In this document: in pieces, positions 25,278 to 31,674 of the stretch
How the letters are laid out: every line of letters begins with the position of its first letter
Position numbering within the stretch: position 1 is the first letter of the stretch
Assembly: GCA_003224755.1 (NCBI GenBank)
Contig: QHZR01000052.1
Span: forward strand, 1 to 37,063
Direction: 5' to 3'
Length of the DNA: 37,063 nt
Source: Acidobacteriota bacterium
GTDB lineage: Bacteria > Acidobacteriota > Terriglobia > Terriglobales > Acidobacteriaceae
Position numbers and translations under genes: made by a program
Notes under the pieces: model-generated
The model's database searches: none
What the model was told of the DNA's origin: nothing
What the model saw: only the letters and a program-made list of their open reading frames with translations

Positions 25278-26254
25278 TCCTGGCTGGCGACATCGGAGGC
25301 ACCAACGCAAGATTGGCCCTCTTTGATGTGCGTAATGGGCAATTCAATCTGGTAACCGCAACTATATTCCCCAGCCGAAATTATTCCGGCCTCGATCAGA
25401 TCGTCACCGAATTCGTGACGACCTCTGGTGTGCATCCCGCCCAGGCTTGCTTTGGCGTGGCCGGTCCGGTGACAAACGGCGAAGTCGAAACTTCAAACCT
25501 GCCATGGAAGATCCAGTCCCGGCGCCTGGCTGACGAACTCAAAATCAATACTGCGCTACTAATCAATGACCTCGAAGCTACCGGATGGGGTGTCGGCGCG
25601 CTTTCTGCGGACGACCTCGTCGCATTGACGCAGATTTCAAGCACGACCGGAAACCAGGCCTTGATTGCTGCCGGAACCGGGCTTGGCGAAGGCGGCCTCT
25701 ATTGGGATGGCTCTCGCCATCACGTATTTGCCTCCGAGGGCGGGCACTGCGACTTCGCTCCCGCGAACGAGTTGCAATTAGAATTATTTGGTTATCTGCA
25801 CGCCCGCTATGGACACGTAAGCTACGAGCGGGTGCTCTCCGGGCCCGGCTTGGTGAATATTTTTGAATTTCTGCGCGACACCGGCCGAGGCAAAGTTCCG
25901 GGATGGCTTTCCGCCGAAATGAAGGTCATGGATCCAGCAGCAGCAATTTCAGCCGCAGCGATGGATGCCAAATGTCCGATGAGCGAGCAAGCCATGGATA
26001 TTTTTGTTTCCATCTTTGGCGCCGAGGCGGGCAATCTGGGACTGAAAATCAAAGCCACTGGTGGTGTATTCCTTGCAGGAGGAATCGCGCCCAAGATTCT
26101 TGCGAAGCTGGCGACGCCTCTATTCCTCGATGCTTTTCTGAGCAAGGGAAGATTGCGGCACTTGATGGAAGTTATGCCGGTCAACGTCATCATTAACGAT
26201 AAGCTGGCTCTGCTTGGCGCAGCGCGCTGTGCGTTGATGGAAACAGCGGCTTAA
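25274..26254 (+). CDS. glk: Glucokinase (bacterial Glk family)
   Basis: A 326-residue ATP-dependent glucokinase of the E. coli-type Glk family rather than ROK. The phosphate motif [14 protein letters not shown] is at 4-17, [17 protein letters not shown] near 65-80, catalytic Asp in [11 protein letters not shown] near 100, adenosine-side glycines [15 protein letters not shown] near 133-147 and [10 protein letters not shown] near 154-163. It phosphorylates glucose to glucose-6-phosphate, the substrate of zwf. The start ATG 25274 overlaps the zwf stop by 4 bases; the longer frame beginning at 25133 lies inside zwf and is rejected. The next gene, pgl, begins two bases after the glk stop. The placement suggests the operon handles free glucose, for instance from polysaccharide breakdown. 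Confidence 0.96.
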   Translation: MILAGDIGGTNARLALFDVRNGQFNLVTATIFPSRNYSGLDQIVTEFVTTSGVHPAQACFGVAGPVTNGEVETSNLPWKIQSRRLADELKINTALLINDLEATGWGVGALSADDLVALTQISSTTGNQALIAAGTGLGEGGLYWDGSRHHVFASEGGHCDFAPANELQLELFGYLHARYGHVSYERVLSGPGLVNIFEFLRDTGRGKVPGWLSAEMKVMDPAAAISAAAMDAKCPMSEQAMDIFVSIFGAEAGNLGLKIKATGGVFLAGGIAPKILAKLATPLFLDAFLSKGRLRHLMEVMPVNVIINDKLALLGAARCALMETAA

Positions 26255-26256
26255 CC

Positions 26257-26997
26257 ATGCCATCAGCGCCCCTGGTTCAGGTCTTCGGTTCTGCGCAAGA
26301 GTTGTTCCGCGCTGCTGCGCAGGAATTCTGCAGCATAGGGTCGCAGTCGATTCAGGCGCGGGGCAAATTCACAGTCGCGCTCTCGGGTGGATCAACGCCG
26401 CGCGGGCTACATCAGGAATTGGTCAGCAACTTCTCTTCTGCTCTGGCTTGGGAGCATGTGTTCTTCTTCTGGGGCGACGAGCGACACGTTCCTCCGGACT
26501 TTCCCGAAAGCAACTTCCGCATGTGCAACGAGACTCTGCTTTCAAAGTTTTCCATTTCGCCTGACCACGTTTTTCGCATGCCCGGCGAGCTGCCCGATGC
26601 CAATCAAGGCGCTGCTCTCTATGAAGAGAGGCTGCGTGAATTCTTTCGTCCAGCCACGGGGGGATTTCCGCGTTTCGACTTCATCTTGCTCGGCCTGGGA
26701 CCCGATGGGCACACCGCATCGTTATTCCCGGAAACTAAGGCGCTTGAAGAGAAAGAGCATTTCGTAGTTGGAAATTGGGTCGAGCAACACGGCACCTATC
26801 GCATCACGTTAACTTATCCGGTCCTCAATCAGGCGGCGAACGTGATGTTCCTCGTCAGCGGCGGCGGACATAAAGCTGAGATGGTCAGGAAGGCTTTGCA
26901 GGATCCCGCTGCCAACTTGCCGTGTCAGCGAGTACAGCCGGTGAACGGCAAGCTGATGTGGTATCTGGATCAACAGGCGGGAAGCGAACTGAAGTAG
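26257..26997 (+). CDS. pgl: 6-phosphogluconolactonase (DevB/Pgl type)
   Basis: A 246-residue lactonase of the NagB-like fold that hydrolyses 6-phosphogluconolactone to 6-phosphogluconate. Visible motifs are VALSGGSTPRGLHQEL (about 41-56), FFFWGDERHVPPDFPESNFR (about 69-88) and GLGPDGHTASLFPET (about 147-161), all typical of the DevB branch. It is complete. ATG 26257 lies two bases after glk, so it is coupled with it as the last gene of the carbon operon. The stop is 12 bases from the end of the convergent GGDEF gene, with no visible terminator between them. Confidence 0.96.
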   Translation: MPSAPLVQVFGSAQELFRAAAQEFCSIGSQSIQARGKFTVALSGGSTPRGLHQELVSNFSSALAWEHVFFFWGDERHVPPDFPESNFRMCNETLLSKFSISPDHVFRMPGELPDANQGAALYEERLREFFRPATGGFPRFDFILLGLGPDGHTASLFPETKALEEKEHFVVGNWVEQHGTYRITLTYPVLNQAANVMFLVSGGGHKAEMVRKALQDPAANLPCQRVQPVNGKLMWYLDQQAGSELK

Positions 26998-27009
26998 TGC
27001 TGAGTGGCT

Positions 27010-27825
27010 TCAAAACACCGGGGCAAGATTGTGCTGCTTCTGATAGAGCTTTCGATCTACCGTCCGCAACACATCATCGAGGCTGGTTCCAGTTACATAT
27101 CCAGCCATGCCCCAGGTAAAGGACAACTGATAGTGTTTGCCGTTTTCGGCGTTCCACTGTTCCAGCGTTCGCAGTAAACGTTGCAGAGGGTTTTCCGCCT
27201 GCGGCTCGCTGGTGTCAGGCATGACTGCCAGAAATTCGTCACCGCCCTGACGAAAGAGTAGGTCGCCTCCGCGAAATACTTTCTTGAGCATCCGAGAAAA
27301 CTCTCCCAGTACGCGGTTGCCTTCCATGCTGCCTAGCTTGGAATTAAGCTCGCGAAAACCGTTTAGATCCATTATCAGGATTGTCAACGGCGTGCCGTTA
27401 CGGTTTGACCGCGCCAGTTGGTGCGAAATGAGTTCATTCAGCGCTCGGCGATTGAACAACTGAGTCAGGGGATCGATTAGAGAAAGACTTTCGAGCCTCT
27501 CATTAAGTACCAACTCGCTGATCAGCGCCTTGCGCGTCGAGTTCAGGGTCACGCGCTGTGATAGCAGATAAATATTGAACAACACCACCAGGCAGATAAG
27601 ACCAAATACGAGTTGCGGCAAGTAGGCCTGCTCAATCCGGATGATGCGTTGCGCCCACACCAAGTTGGGAGCGATCAAAGCGAGAAAGCCGGCGGTAAGA
27701 ACAAGAATGACGAGACTGACAATGGACCAAAGTTGCATGTCACGACTGGATAAATCGTGAATCTGTCTTTGGATTTCGTCGGCCCTCGCCAGCATTGACG
27801 GCTGTTCTTGCCTGACCTCCGACAT
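27010..27825 (-). CDS. Membrane GGDEF protein (diguanylate cyclase)
   Basis: A protein of about 271 residues. After a short helical cytoplasmic N-terminus come two transmembrane helices (WSIVSLVILVLTAGFLALIA and LPQLVFGLICLVVLFNIYLL), a short coiled linker and a GGDEF domain. The active-site motif is GGDEF, within LLFRQGGDEFLAVM, and RGGD five residues before it matches the inhibitory I-site. Activity as a c-di-GMP synthase is therefore expected. I chose ATG 27825, which has AGGGG six bases upstream; GTG 27849 would add eight residues. There is no sensory domain beyond the membrane helices. It lies downstream of mtnA on the same strand with a 204-base gap, so linkage is doubtful. This is the second cyclase in the window. 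Confidence 0.9.
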   Translation of the reverse strand: MSEVRQEQPSMLARADEIQRQIHDLSSRDMQLWSIVSLVILVLTAGFLALIAPNLVWAQRIIRIEQAYLPQLVFGLICLVVLFNIYLLSQRVTLNSTRKALISELVLNERLESLSLIDPLTQLFNRRALNELISHQLARSNRNGTPLTILIMDLNGFRELNSKLGSMEGNRVLGEFSRMLKKVFRGGDLLFRQGGDEFLAVMPDTSEPQAENPLQRLLRTLEQWNAENGKHYQLSFTWGMAGYVTGTSLDDVLRTVDRKLYQKQHNLAPVF

Positions 27826-27926
27826 CAACGCCCCTTTCGCGGTGGACACACTTCTGGTGAGCCTGCTCGATAAAGGTTGTAATCCATTTTCCGCGGGAAG
27901 TCCGTGAAAAGCCGCTAGGACTCATT

Positions 27927-27939
27927 ACCTTAGTAAGGT
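27927..27939. promoter_or_regulatory. 13-bp palindrome upstream of the GGDEF gene
   Basis: ACCTTA-G-TAAGGT lies about 100 bases before the GGDEF start, in the gap 27826-28029. It is a perfect dyad and could be an operator or a small RNA stem. Nothing else in the gap is convincing; I looked for a c-di-GMP riboswitch core and did not find it. Confidence 0.3.
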
Positions 27940-28029
27940 GGCGGCGGGTGCCGTGATTCCACACGAGCCGTAGGTACCGAAACGGCGTTCGAGGATCTTG
28001 CCGACGCAGGAAGGCGGAAGACCGACGAC

Positions 28030-29088
28030 TCAATGATCGCCCAATGGCTCCACGCCTCGTACCAATGCTGCCAAAGATTGCTCGTATGGCGCTCTCGCAA
28101 TTCCGCGTTCGGTCACAATCGCCGTGACCAACTTCGCGGGGGTTACATCAAACGCGGGATTTTCGACTTGTACACCCACCGGGGTGATGGCTCTTCCCGC
28201 AATGTGCGTGACTTCAGTCGGATTCCTTTGCTCGATGGGTATCTTGCTGCCGTCCGGAGTCTCAAGATCCACTGTGGAAATAGGGGCCGCGACATAGAAC
28301 GGAATGCCGTGCTCCTTTGCCAATACCGCAACCGTGTAGGTTCCGATCTTATTGGCGACGTCGCCGTTAGCAGCGATGCGGTCGGCACCCACGATTACGG
28401 CGCCAATTTTTCCCTGCCGCATTATGGCGCCTGACATGTTGTCGGAGATGATGGTCGTGGGGATGCCGTCCTTGACGAGTTCCCACGCAGTCAGGCGTGA
28501 ACCCTGCAAGAACGGGCGAGTTTCATCCGCATAAACATGGATTTTCTTTCCCTGCTCGACTGCAGCGCGGATCACGCCGAGTGCGGTGCCGTATCCTGCC
28601 GTGGCCAGTGCGCCCGCGTTGCAGTGGGTCAACACACCACCAGACGCGGGCATTAAAGCAGCGCCGTTGCGGCCCATCTCCTGATTGATTGCGATGTCCT
28701 CGACGTGCATCCGTTGCGCTTCCTCGACCAGCGCTTGCTTGATCTGCGCGACCGAACGCACTCGCAGCGATTCGAATTTCTGCTGCATCCGGCGAATTGC
28801 CCAGAACAAGTTCACAGCGGTGGGACGCGTTTTGCCGATTAAGTCGCAAATTTCATCAAATTCGTTTTTGAGTTGTCCGACAGATTCGGTCTTGGAATTC
28901 TTGACACCGAGAGCAATCCCCATGGCCGCAGCAACGCCGATCGCTGGAGCACCGCGTACCACCATGTTGCGAATTACGTCTGCGACTTCTTGATAAGTCG
29001 TGCAGTTGACATACGTCTCTTCGGTCGGCAGCTTCGTCTGATCAATGAAGCGTACACCGCGGTCGGTCCATTCGAGAGTTTGAATCAT
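28030..29088 (-). CDS. mtnA: Methylthioribose-1-phosphate isomerase
   Basis: A 352-residue protein of the eIF2B-alpha-like family that isomerises 5-methylthioribose-1-phosphate to the ribulose form in methionine salvage. It begins [20 protein letters not shown] and has [13 protein letters not shown] (about 45-57), the catalytic Cys156 in [14 protein letters not shown] and the catalytic Asp236 in [19 protein letters not shown]. The start ATG 29088 is fixed by family alignment. An ATG 81 bases upstream (29169) would add 27 residues, part of which ([12 protein letters not shown]) come from the CGTTGGT heptamer repeat. No other methionine-salvage gene is next to it. Some family members act on ribose-1,5-bisphosphate instead; Cys and Asp are kept in both, so substrate assignment is by best match. 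Confidence 0.94.
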   Translation of the reverse strand: MIQTLEWTDRGVRFIDQTKLPTEETYVNCTTYQEVADVIRNMVVRGAPAIGVAAAMGIALGVKNSKTESVGQLKNEFDEICDLIGKTRPTAVNLFWAIRRMQQKFESLRVRSVAQIKQALVEEAQRMHVEDIAINQEMGRNGAALMPASGGVLTHCNAGALATAGYGTALGVIRAAVEQGKKIHVYADETRPFLQGSRLTAWELVKDGIPTTIISDNMSGAIMRQGKIGAVIVGADRIAANGDVANKIGTYTVAVLAKEHGIPFYVAAPISTVDLETPDGSKIPIEQRNPTEVTHIAGRAITPVGVQVENPAFDVTPAKLVTAIVTERGIARAPYEQSLAALVRGVEPLGDH

Positions 29089-29097
29089 AAGATCAGT

Positions 29098-29118
29098 CGT
29101 TGGTCGTTGGTCGTTGGC
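29098..29118. repeat. Three tandem heptamers (CGTTGGT) upstream of mtnA
   Basis: CGTTGGT, CGTTGGT and CGTTGGC are in exact register ten bases before the mtnA start codon. No inverted partner was found nearby. The unit is the same as in the infB-DUF503 hairpin, 24 kb away. Confidence 0.8.
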
Positions 29119-29162
29119 CAGACTCTGGTTCGGAGAAGCTTGCGATGTCGAGTTCGAATTCA

Positions 29163-29429
29163 TTAGCACGTTGCGCTTATGCTTCTCGAACTCGTGTCGA
29201 ACAAGATTGTTAACAAAATAAGGATCACAAGTGCCAAGAAGACAATATAGACGCGCTCAAAACGCTCTCCATAGCGACTCTTCCAGTACCCGGTTGCAGA
29301 TACGAGCACCGCGAGTACCGAGGCTCCGACGGCAAAGAGAATTGCTTGTGCCGGATGATCGAAAATCGCGCTGACGTTTTTCTCTGCAGCAACGTAAGGG
29401 GTGAGAAAGAAGACAACCATAAGTCGCAT
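29163..29429 (-). CDS. Small hypothetical membrane protein
   Basis: An 88-residue hydrophobic protein of unknown function. After [20 protein letters not shown] come two transmembrane helices, [20 protein letters not shown] and [20 protein letters not shown], joined by the charged loop [12 protein letters not shown]. No Shine-Dalgarno precedes ATG 29429. A very strong one (AGGAGG, five bases before ATG 29500) opens a different frame, MSSSSTSFTAYMAGKISVSR and onward, which soon loses sense. The two could be one gene broken by a one-base indel near 29430, giving a protein of about 112 residues. The gene lies between pyrE and mtnA on their strand. Coding is supported by the regular membrane topology. 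Confidence 0.5.
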   Translation of the reverse strand: MRLMVVFFLTPYVAAEKNVSAIFDHPAQAILFAVGASVLAVLVSATGYWKSRYGERFERVYIVFLALVILILLTILFDTSSRSISATC

Positions 29430-29524
29430 GAGTGGTCCCAGCGGCTAACTGAGATCTTCCCTGCCATGTAAGCAGTAAAGCTTGTTGAAGACGAGGACAT
29501 GCGACCTCCTTTGGCTTTCGGCTC

Positions 29525-30109
29525 TTATCTGACTGCTGCGTGCTGCGTGCTGAGTGCCACGTGCTCTCTTCTCACCTCATTCGCCGTGAACACCGCCACA
29601 AACGGCGCCGCCGCAGCAGCCTTTTCTACGCTCGCCCGCCCGCCAGCTTCTTCCCTCTCCACCAGGCACATCACGCCGACAATCTCGAAGCCGAATTCGC
29701 GCGCCGCTTCGATCGCTTGCACAGTTGATGATCCCGTCGTACATACGTCATCCACTATGACGATGCGTGCGCTCTTCTTCCGGAATCCTTCAATTCTTTG
29801 CGTCATGCCGTGCTGCTTTTCTGACTTGCGCACCAGGAAGCCGTGAAGAGTTCCGCTGGTCACCGCCACGGCAACCACAATCGGGTCCGCACCCATGGTG
29901 AGGCCGCCGATCGCCTGCGCATCCCATCCCCGCGAGCGGATTTCTTCGAGAAAAACTTGTCCGGTCAATTGCGCGCCGCGCGCATCTAATGTGGTGGTGC
30001 GGCAGTCGATGTAGTAATCGCTCGTTCCGCCGGACGACAACTTGAATTCTCCAAGTCGGAAAGACTTTGTCGCTAATAGTGAAAGCAATTCTTGTCGTGC
30101 AGAAGTCAT
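29525..30109 (-). CDS. pyrE: Orotate phosphoribosyltransferase
   Basis: A 194-residue type I phosphoribosyltransferase that joins orotate to PRPP, giving OMP in pyrimidine synthesis. The PRPP loop RIVIVDDVCTTGSSTVQAIE (115-134, with D120 and D121) and FKLSSGGTSDYYIDCR (22-37) are diagnostic; LVRKSEKQHG near 92-101 carries the flexible-loop lysines. The start ATG 30109 fits the family. The last dozen residues (EHVALSTQHAAVR) are unlike the family and are encoded by the GCTGCGT heptamer repeat at 29535-29562, so the repeat has become the C-terminus. The catalytic core is intact. It may be transcribed with the small membrane protein and mtnA downstream. Confidence 0.94.
   Translation of the reverse strand: MTSARQELLSLLATKSFRLGEFKLSSGGTSDYYIDCRTTTLDARGAQLTGQVFLEEIRSRGWDAQAIGGLTMGADPIVVAVAVTSGTLHGFLVRKSEKQHGMTQRIEGFRKKSARIVIVDDVCTTGSSTVQAIEAAREFGFEIVGVMCLVEREEAGGRASVEKAAAAAPFVAVFTANEVRREHVALSTQHAAVR
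29535..29562. repeat. Tandem heptamer repeat (GCTGCGT) at the pyrE 3' end
   Basis: GCTGCGT, GCTGCGT, GCTGAGT and GCCACGT are in perfect 7-nt register and lie inside the final codons of pyrE. It is another member of the heptamer class with its own word, here fused in frame to a coding sequence. Confidence 0.85.
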
Positions 30110-30132
30110 GACGTTCTAAGCTAGCACCCGTT

Positions 30133-30956
30133 TTACTGCGTCATCTTTTCCAGATGGCGGAATCCACCGGTGGCGACGAACACTACCGCCATCTGCACTC
30201 CATTGTAAGCGGCATGGACAATGAAACATGCAGCAACGGATTGTCTCCATGCGCGCACCACGGTCAGAACGAGTCCAACCAGAAACACAATTAGCACAGG
30301 GCTCCACGAACCGTATTCCGGATAGTGAATTAGTGCGAATGGAAGCGCGGTAAAGAGAATCGCCGTCCTTACGTTCAGACGCCGGGCGAGAATGGGATAC
30401 AGGAATCCTCGAAAAGCCAGTTCTTCCATCAATGGTCCAATGCTCACGGCTAGCACAGCAATGGCGTAAGCATCGAGAGGACGCGTGAAGAATTGTTCAA
30501 ACGGACTCTTCTTCGGCATGGGAAGAAGATGTGCAATCGCGAATAGCGCCACAAAGCTCACAATACCTGTGAGCACCAGTCCGACAATACCGTGGAGCGG
30601 CCAGTTCCAGCGAATCGATGACCAGAACTCGGTGCCTTCCCGCCTCGTCGCAACTCGCATCATATACGCGAGCAATGCTAGATACCCAAGCATCTGCGCG
30701 ACGAAATTGACAAGCGGAAATGCCATCACCACCATGAACTTCGAGTGCTCAACTTTGTCGCCAAAGCCACACCCAGCAGGCACCCAATCAACAAAACAAT
30801 CGCCATCACGAAGATCTTGACCACGTCCCAACCGCTCCAGGTCGGATTCTCAGATAAGGCTTCTGGAGCGTTGAGCGGAGTCGCACTCGATTCGGGCAAC
30901 ATCGCATTTTCCGGCGCGCCCGGTGTAGCCTGTGGCCACTCTGAATTCGAGGACAT
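30133..30956 (-). pseudogene. CPBP intramembrane protease gene, frameshifted
   Basis: Two overlapping minus-strand frames together form one CPBP (CaaX-protease/bacteriocin-processing) family protein. The N-terminal frame, from ATG 30956 (MSSNSEWPQATPGAPENAML), gives a Pro-rich head and a first helix GWDVVKIFVMAIVLLIGCLL before a TGA at 30726. The other frame continues from about 30740 with SKFMVVMAFPLVNFVAQMLG and holds all three family motifs: EELAFRGF, FALIHYPEYG and HAAYN, which carry the glutamate and histidine metal ligands. It ends at 30133. A one-base deletion near 30745 would reconcile the frames. The gene is either recently inactivated or affected by an assembly error. If repaired it would be an eight-helix-type membrane endopeptidase of unknown substrate. 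It lies just downstream of the toxin-antitoxin pair. Confidence 0.65.
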
Positions 30957-30978
30957 ACATTCGACTCTACACGACTGA

Positions 30979-31341
30979 TTAGGTTTTTTCAGGAAGTTCA
31001 AGGGCTACCCGAATCGCACCCTCAATTCTTTTCATAGTTTCTCGATCAACTGCGCCAAGCGCAGGATAGACGGCGGTGGAAATTTCGATCGTTGTTACCT
31101 GGTCGCACTTCACCCACGAATCATGAGCTAGTCCGCCCTGTCCTGCTTTCAACCTAGGACGAAGGGAGAACTGCCGGTGCTCGGCTTTCGAGATCGGGAC
31201 GACACAGACATCTCGTGAGAAACGGTTTAGCGCATCCGTCGAGATGACAAGCGCAGGTCTCTCCTTGTCGAGGGCAAACAGGCAGACTTCACCTCGGCGT
31301 GGATACCAGGCGGGAGGCTTTACACCACGGCGCCAAGTCAT
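30979..31341 (-). CDS. MazF/PemK-like toxin (endoribonuclease)
   Basis: A 120-residue protein of the PemK/MazF family. The core RRGEVCLFALDKERPALVIS (15-34) is the first beta-hairpin with the substrate-site region, followed by RDVCVVPIS (about 43-51), the conserved DSWVKCDQVTTI (about 74-85) and the C-terminal helix AVDRETMKRIEGAIRVALEL. MazF toxins cleave mRNA at short sites and stop translation until neutralised by the cognate antitoxin. The first residues MTWRRGVKPPAWYP are slightly longer than usual. The start lies 6 bases after the antitoxin stop, the classic antitoxin-first order. Cleavage specificity cannot be read from sequence. Confidence 0.88.
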   Translation of the reverse strand: MTWRRGVKPPAWYPRRGEVCLFALDKERPALVISTDALNRFSRDVCVVPISKAEHRQFSLRPRLKAGQGGLAHDSWVKCDQVTTIEISTAVYPALGAVDRETMKRIEGAIRVALELPEKT

Positions 31342-31347
31342 CTCGCG

Positions 31348-31590
31348 TCAGTCTTCGCGTGCCAAGGACCGCATGGAAGCCGCCTGAAACGCCTTGCGTT
31401 CTGCTTTGTCTCCGTCCAGCTCAGGCGCGAAAAATGCCTCCGACTCAGCATACAGACCCTGCCGGCGCTCCCATTCAAGCGCGGTCTTGAGTAAGACATT
31501 TACTCGTTCGCTGGTGGATGCCTTCCCCTTCGTCTGCTCGACCTGATGCAGCAAGCTCTCGTCGAGCGAAAGGCACTTGGTGGTTCTCAT
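31348..31590 (-). CDS. Antitoxin of the MazF-like pair, probable ribbon-helix-helix
   Basis: An 80-residue acidic protein. The N-terminus MRTTKCLSLDESLLHQVEQT with STSERVNVLLKTALEWERRQ has the strand-helix-helix pattern of ribbon-helix-helix DNA-binding antitoxins (short strand to residue 9, helix to about 22, serine turn, second helix to about 44). The C-terminal half, with AFFAPELDGDKAERKAFQAA, is charged and likely flexible and would wrap the toxin. It is the first gene of the two-gene operon. The promoter overlaps palindromic CTATTG sites upstream, consistent with autorepression by the antitoxin and toxin-antitoxin complex. The exact antitoxin family is inferred from the partner and pattern. 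Confidence 0.82.
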   Translation of the reverse strand: MRTTKCLSLDESLLHQVEQTKGKASTSERVNVLLKTALEWERRQGLYAESEAFFAPELDGDKAERKAFQAASMRSLARED

Positions 31591-31597
31591 AACATAA

Positions 31598-31652
31598 CTA
31601 TTGTAAAACCTATTGCTTTGGACGTCAACGTTAACAATTGCTTCTACAATAG
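31598..31652. promoter_or_regulatory. Inverted CTATTGTA sites flanking the toxin-antitoxin promoter
   Basis: CTATTGTA (31598-31605), overlapping the -10, and its exact complement TACAATAG (31645-31652) upstream of the -35 are 47 bp apart. A further half-like CTATTG starts at 31610. The layout suits binding of a dimeric repressor on both sides of the promoter. Confidence 0.5.
31600..31628 (-). promoter_or_regulatory. Strong, near-leaderless promoter of the toxin-antitoxin operon
   Basis: On the minus strand TTGACG (31623-31628), a 17-bp spacer and TACAAT (31600-31605) match sigma-70 consensus at 5 of 6 positions each. The antitoxin ATG is only nine bases beyond the -10, so the transcript would begin about two or three bases before, or at, the start codon. 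Confidence 0.7.
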
Positions 31653-31674
31653 ACAGCCGTGGTTTCTGTCGCAG

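Noticed and set aside
27826-28029. Possible c-di-GMP riboswitch upstream of the GGDEF gene
   Set aside because: The region has a few GC-rich stems, but I could not find the conserved GEMM core elements, so no riboswitch is called.
27740-28033. A 97-codon minus-strand frame overlapping the GGDEF gene start
   Set aside because: Arg/Ser/Thr-rich composition in a frame that overlaps the real gene; no start signal or family likeness.
30720-30760. Programmed ribosomal frameshift in the CPBP gene
   Set aside because: No slippery heptamer or downstream pseudoknot-like stem is evident; a mutation or sequence error is simpler.
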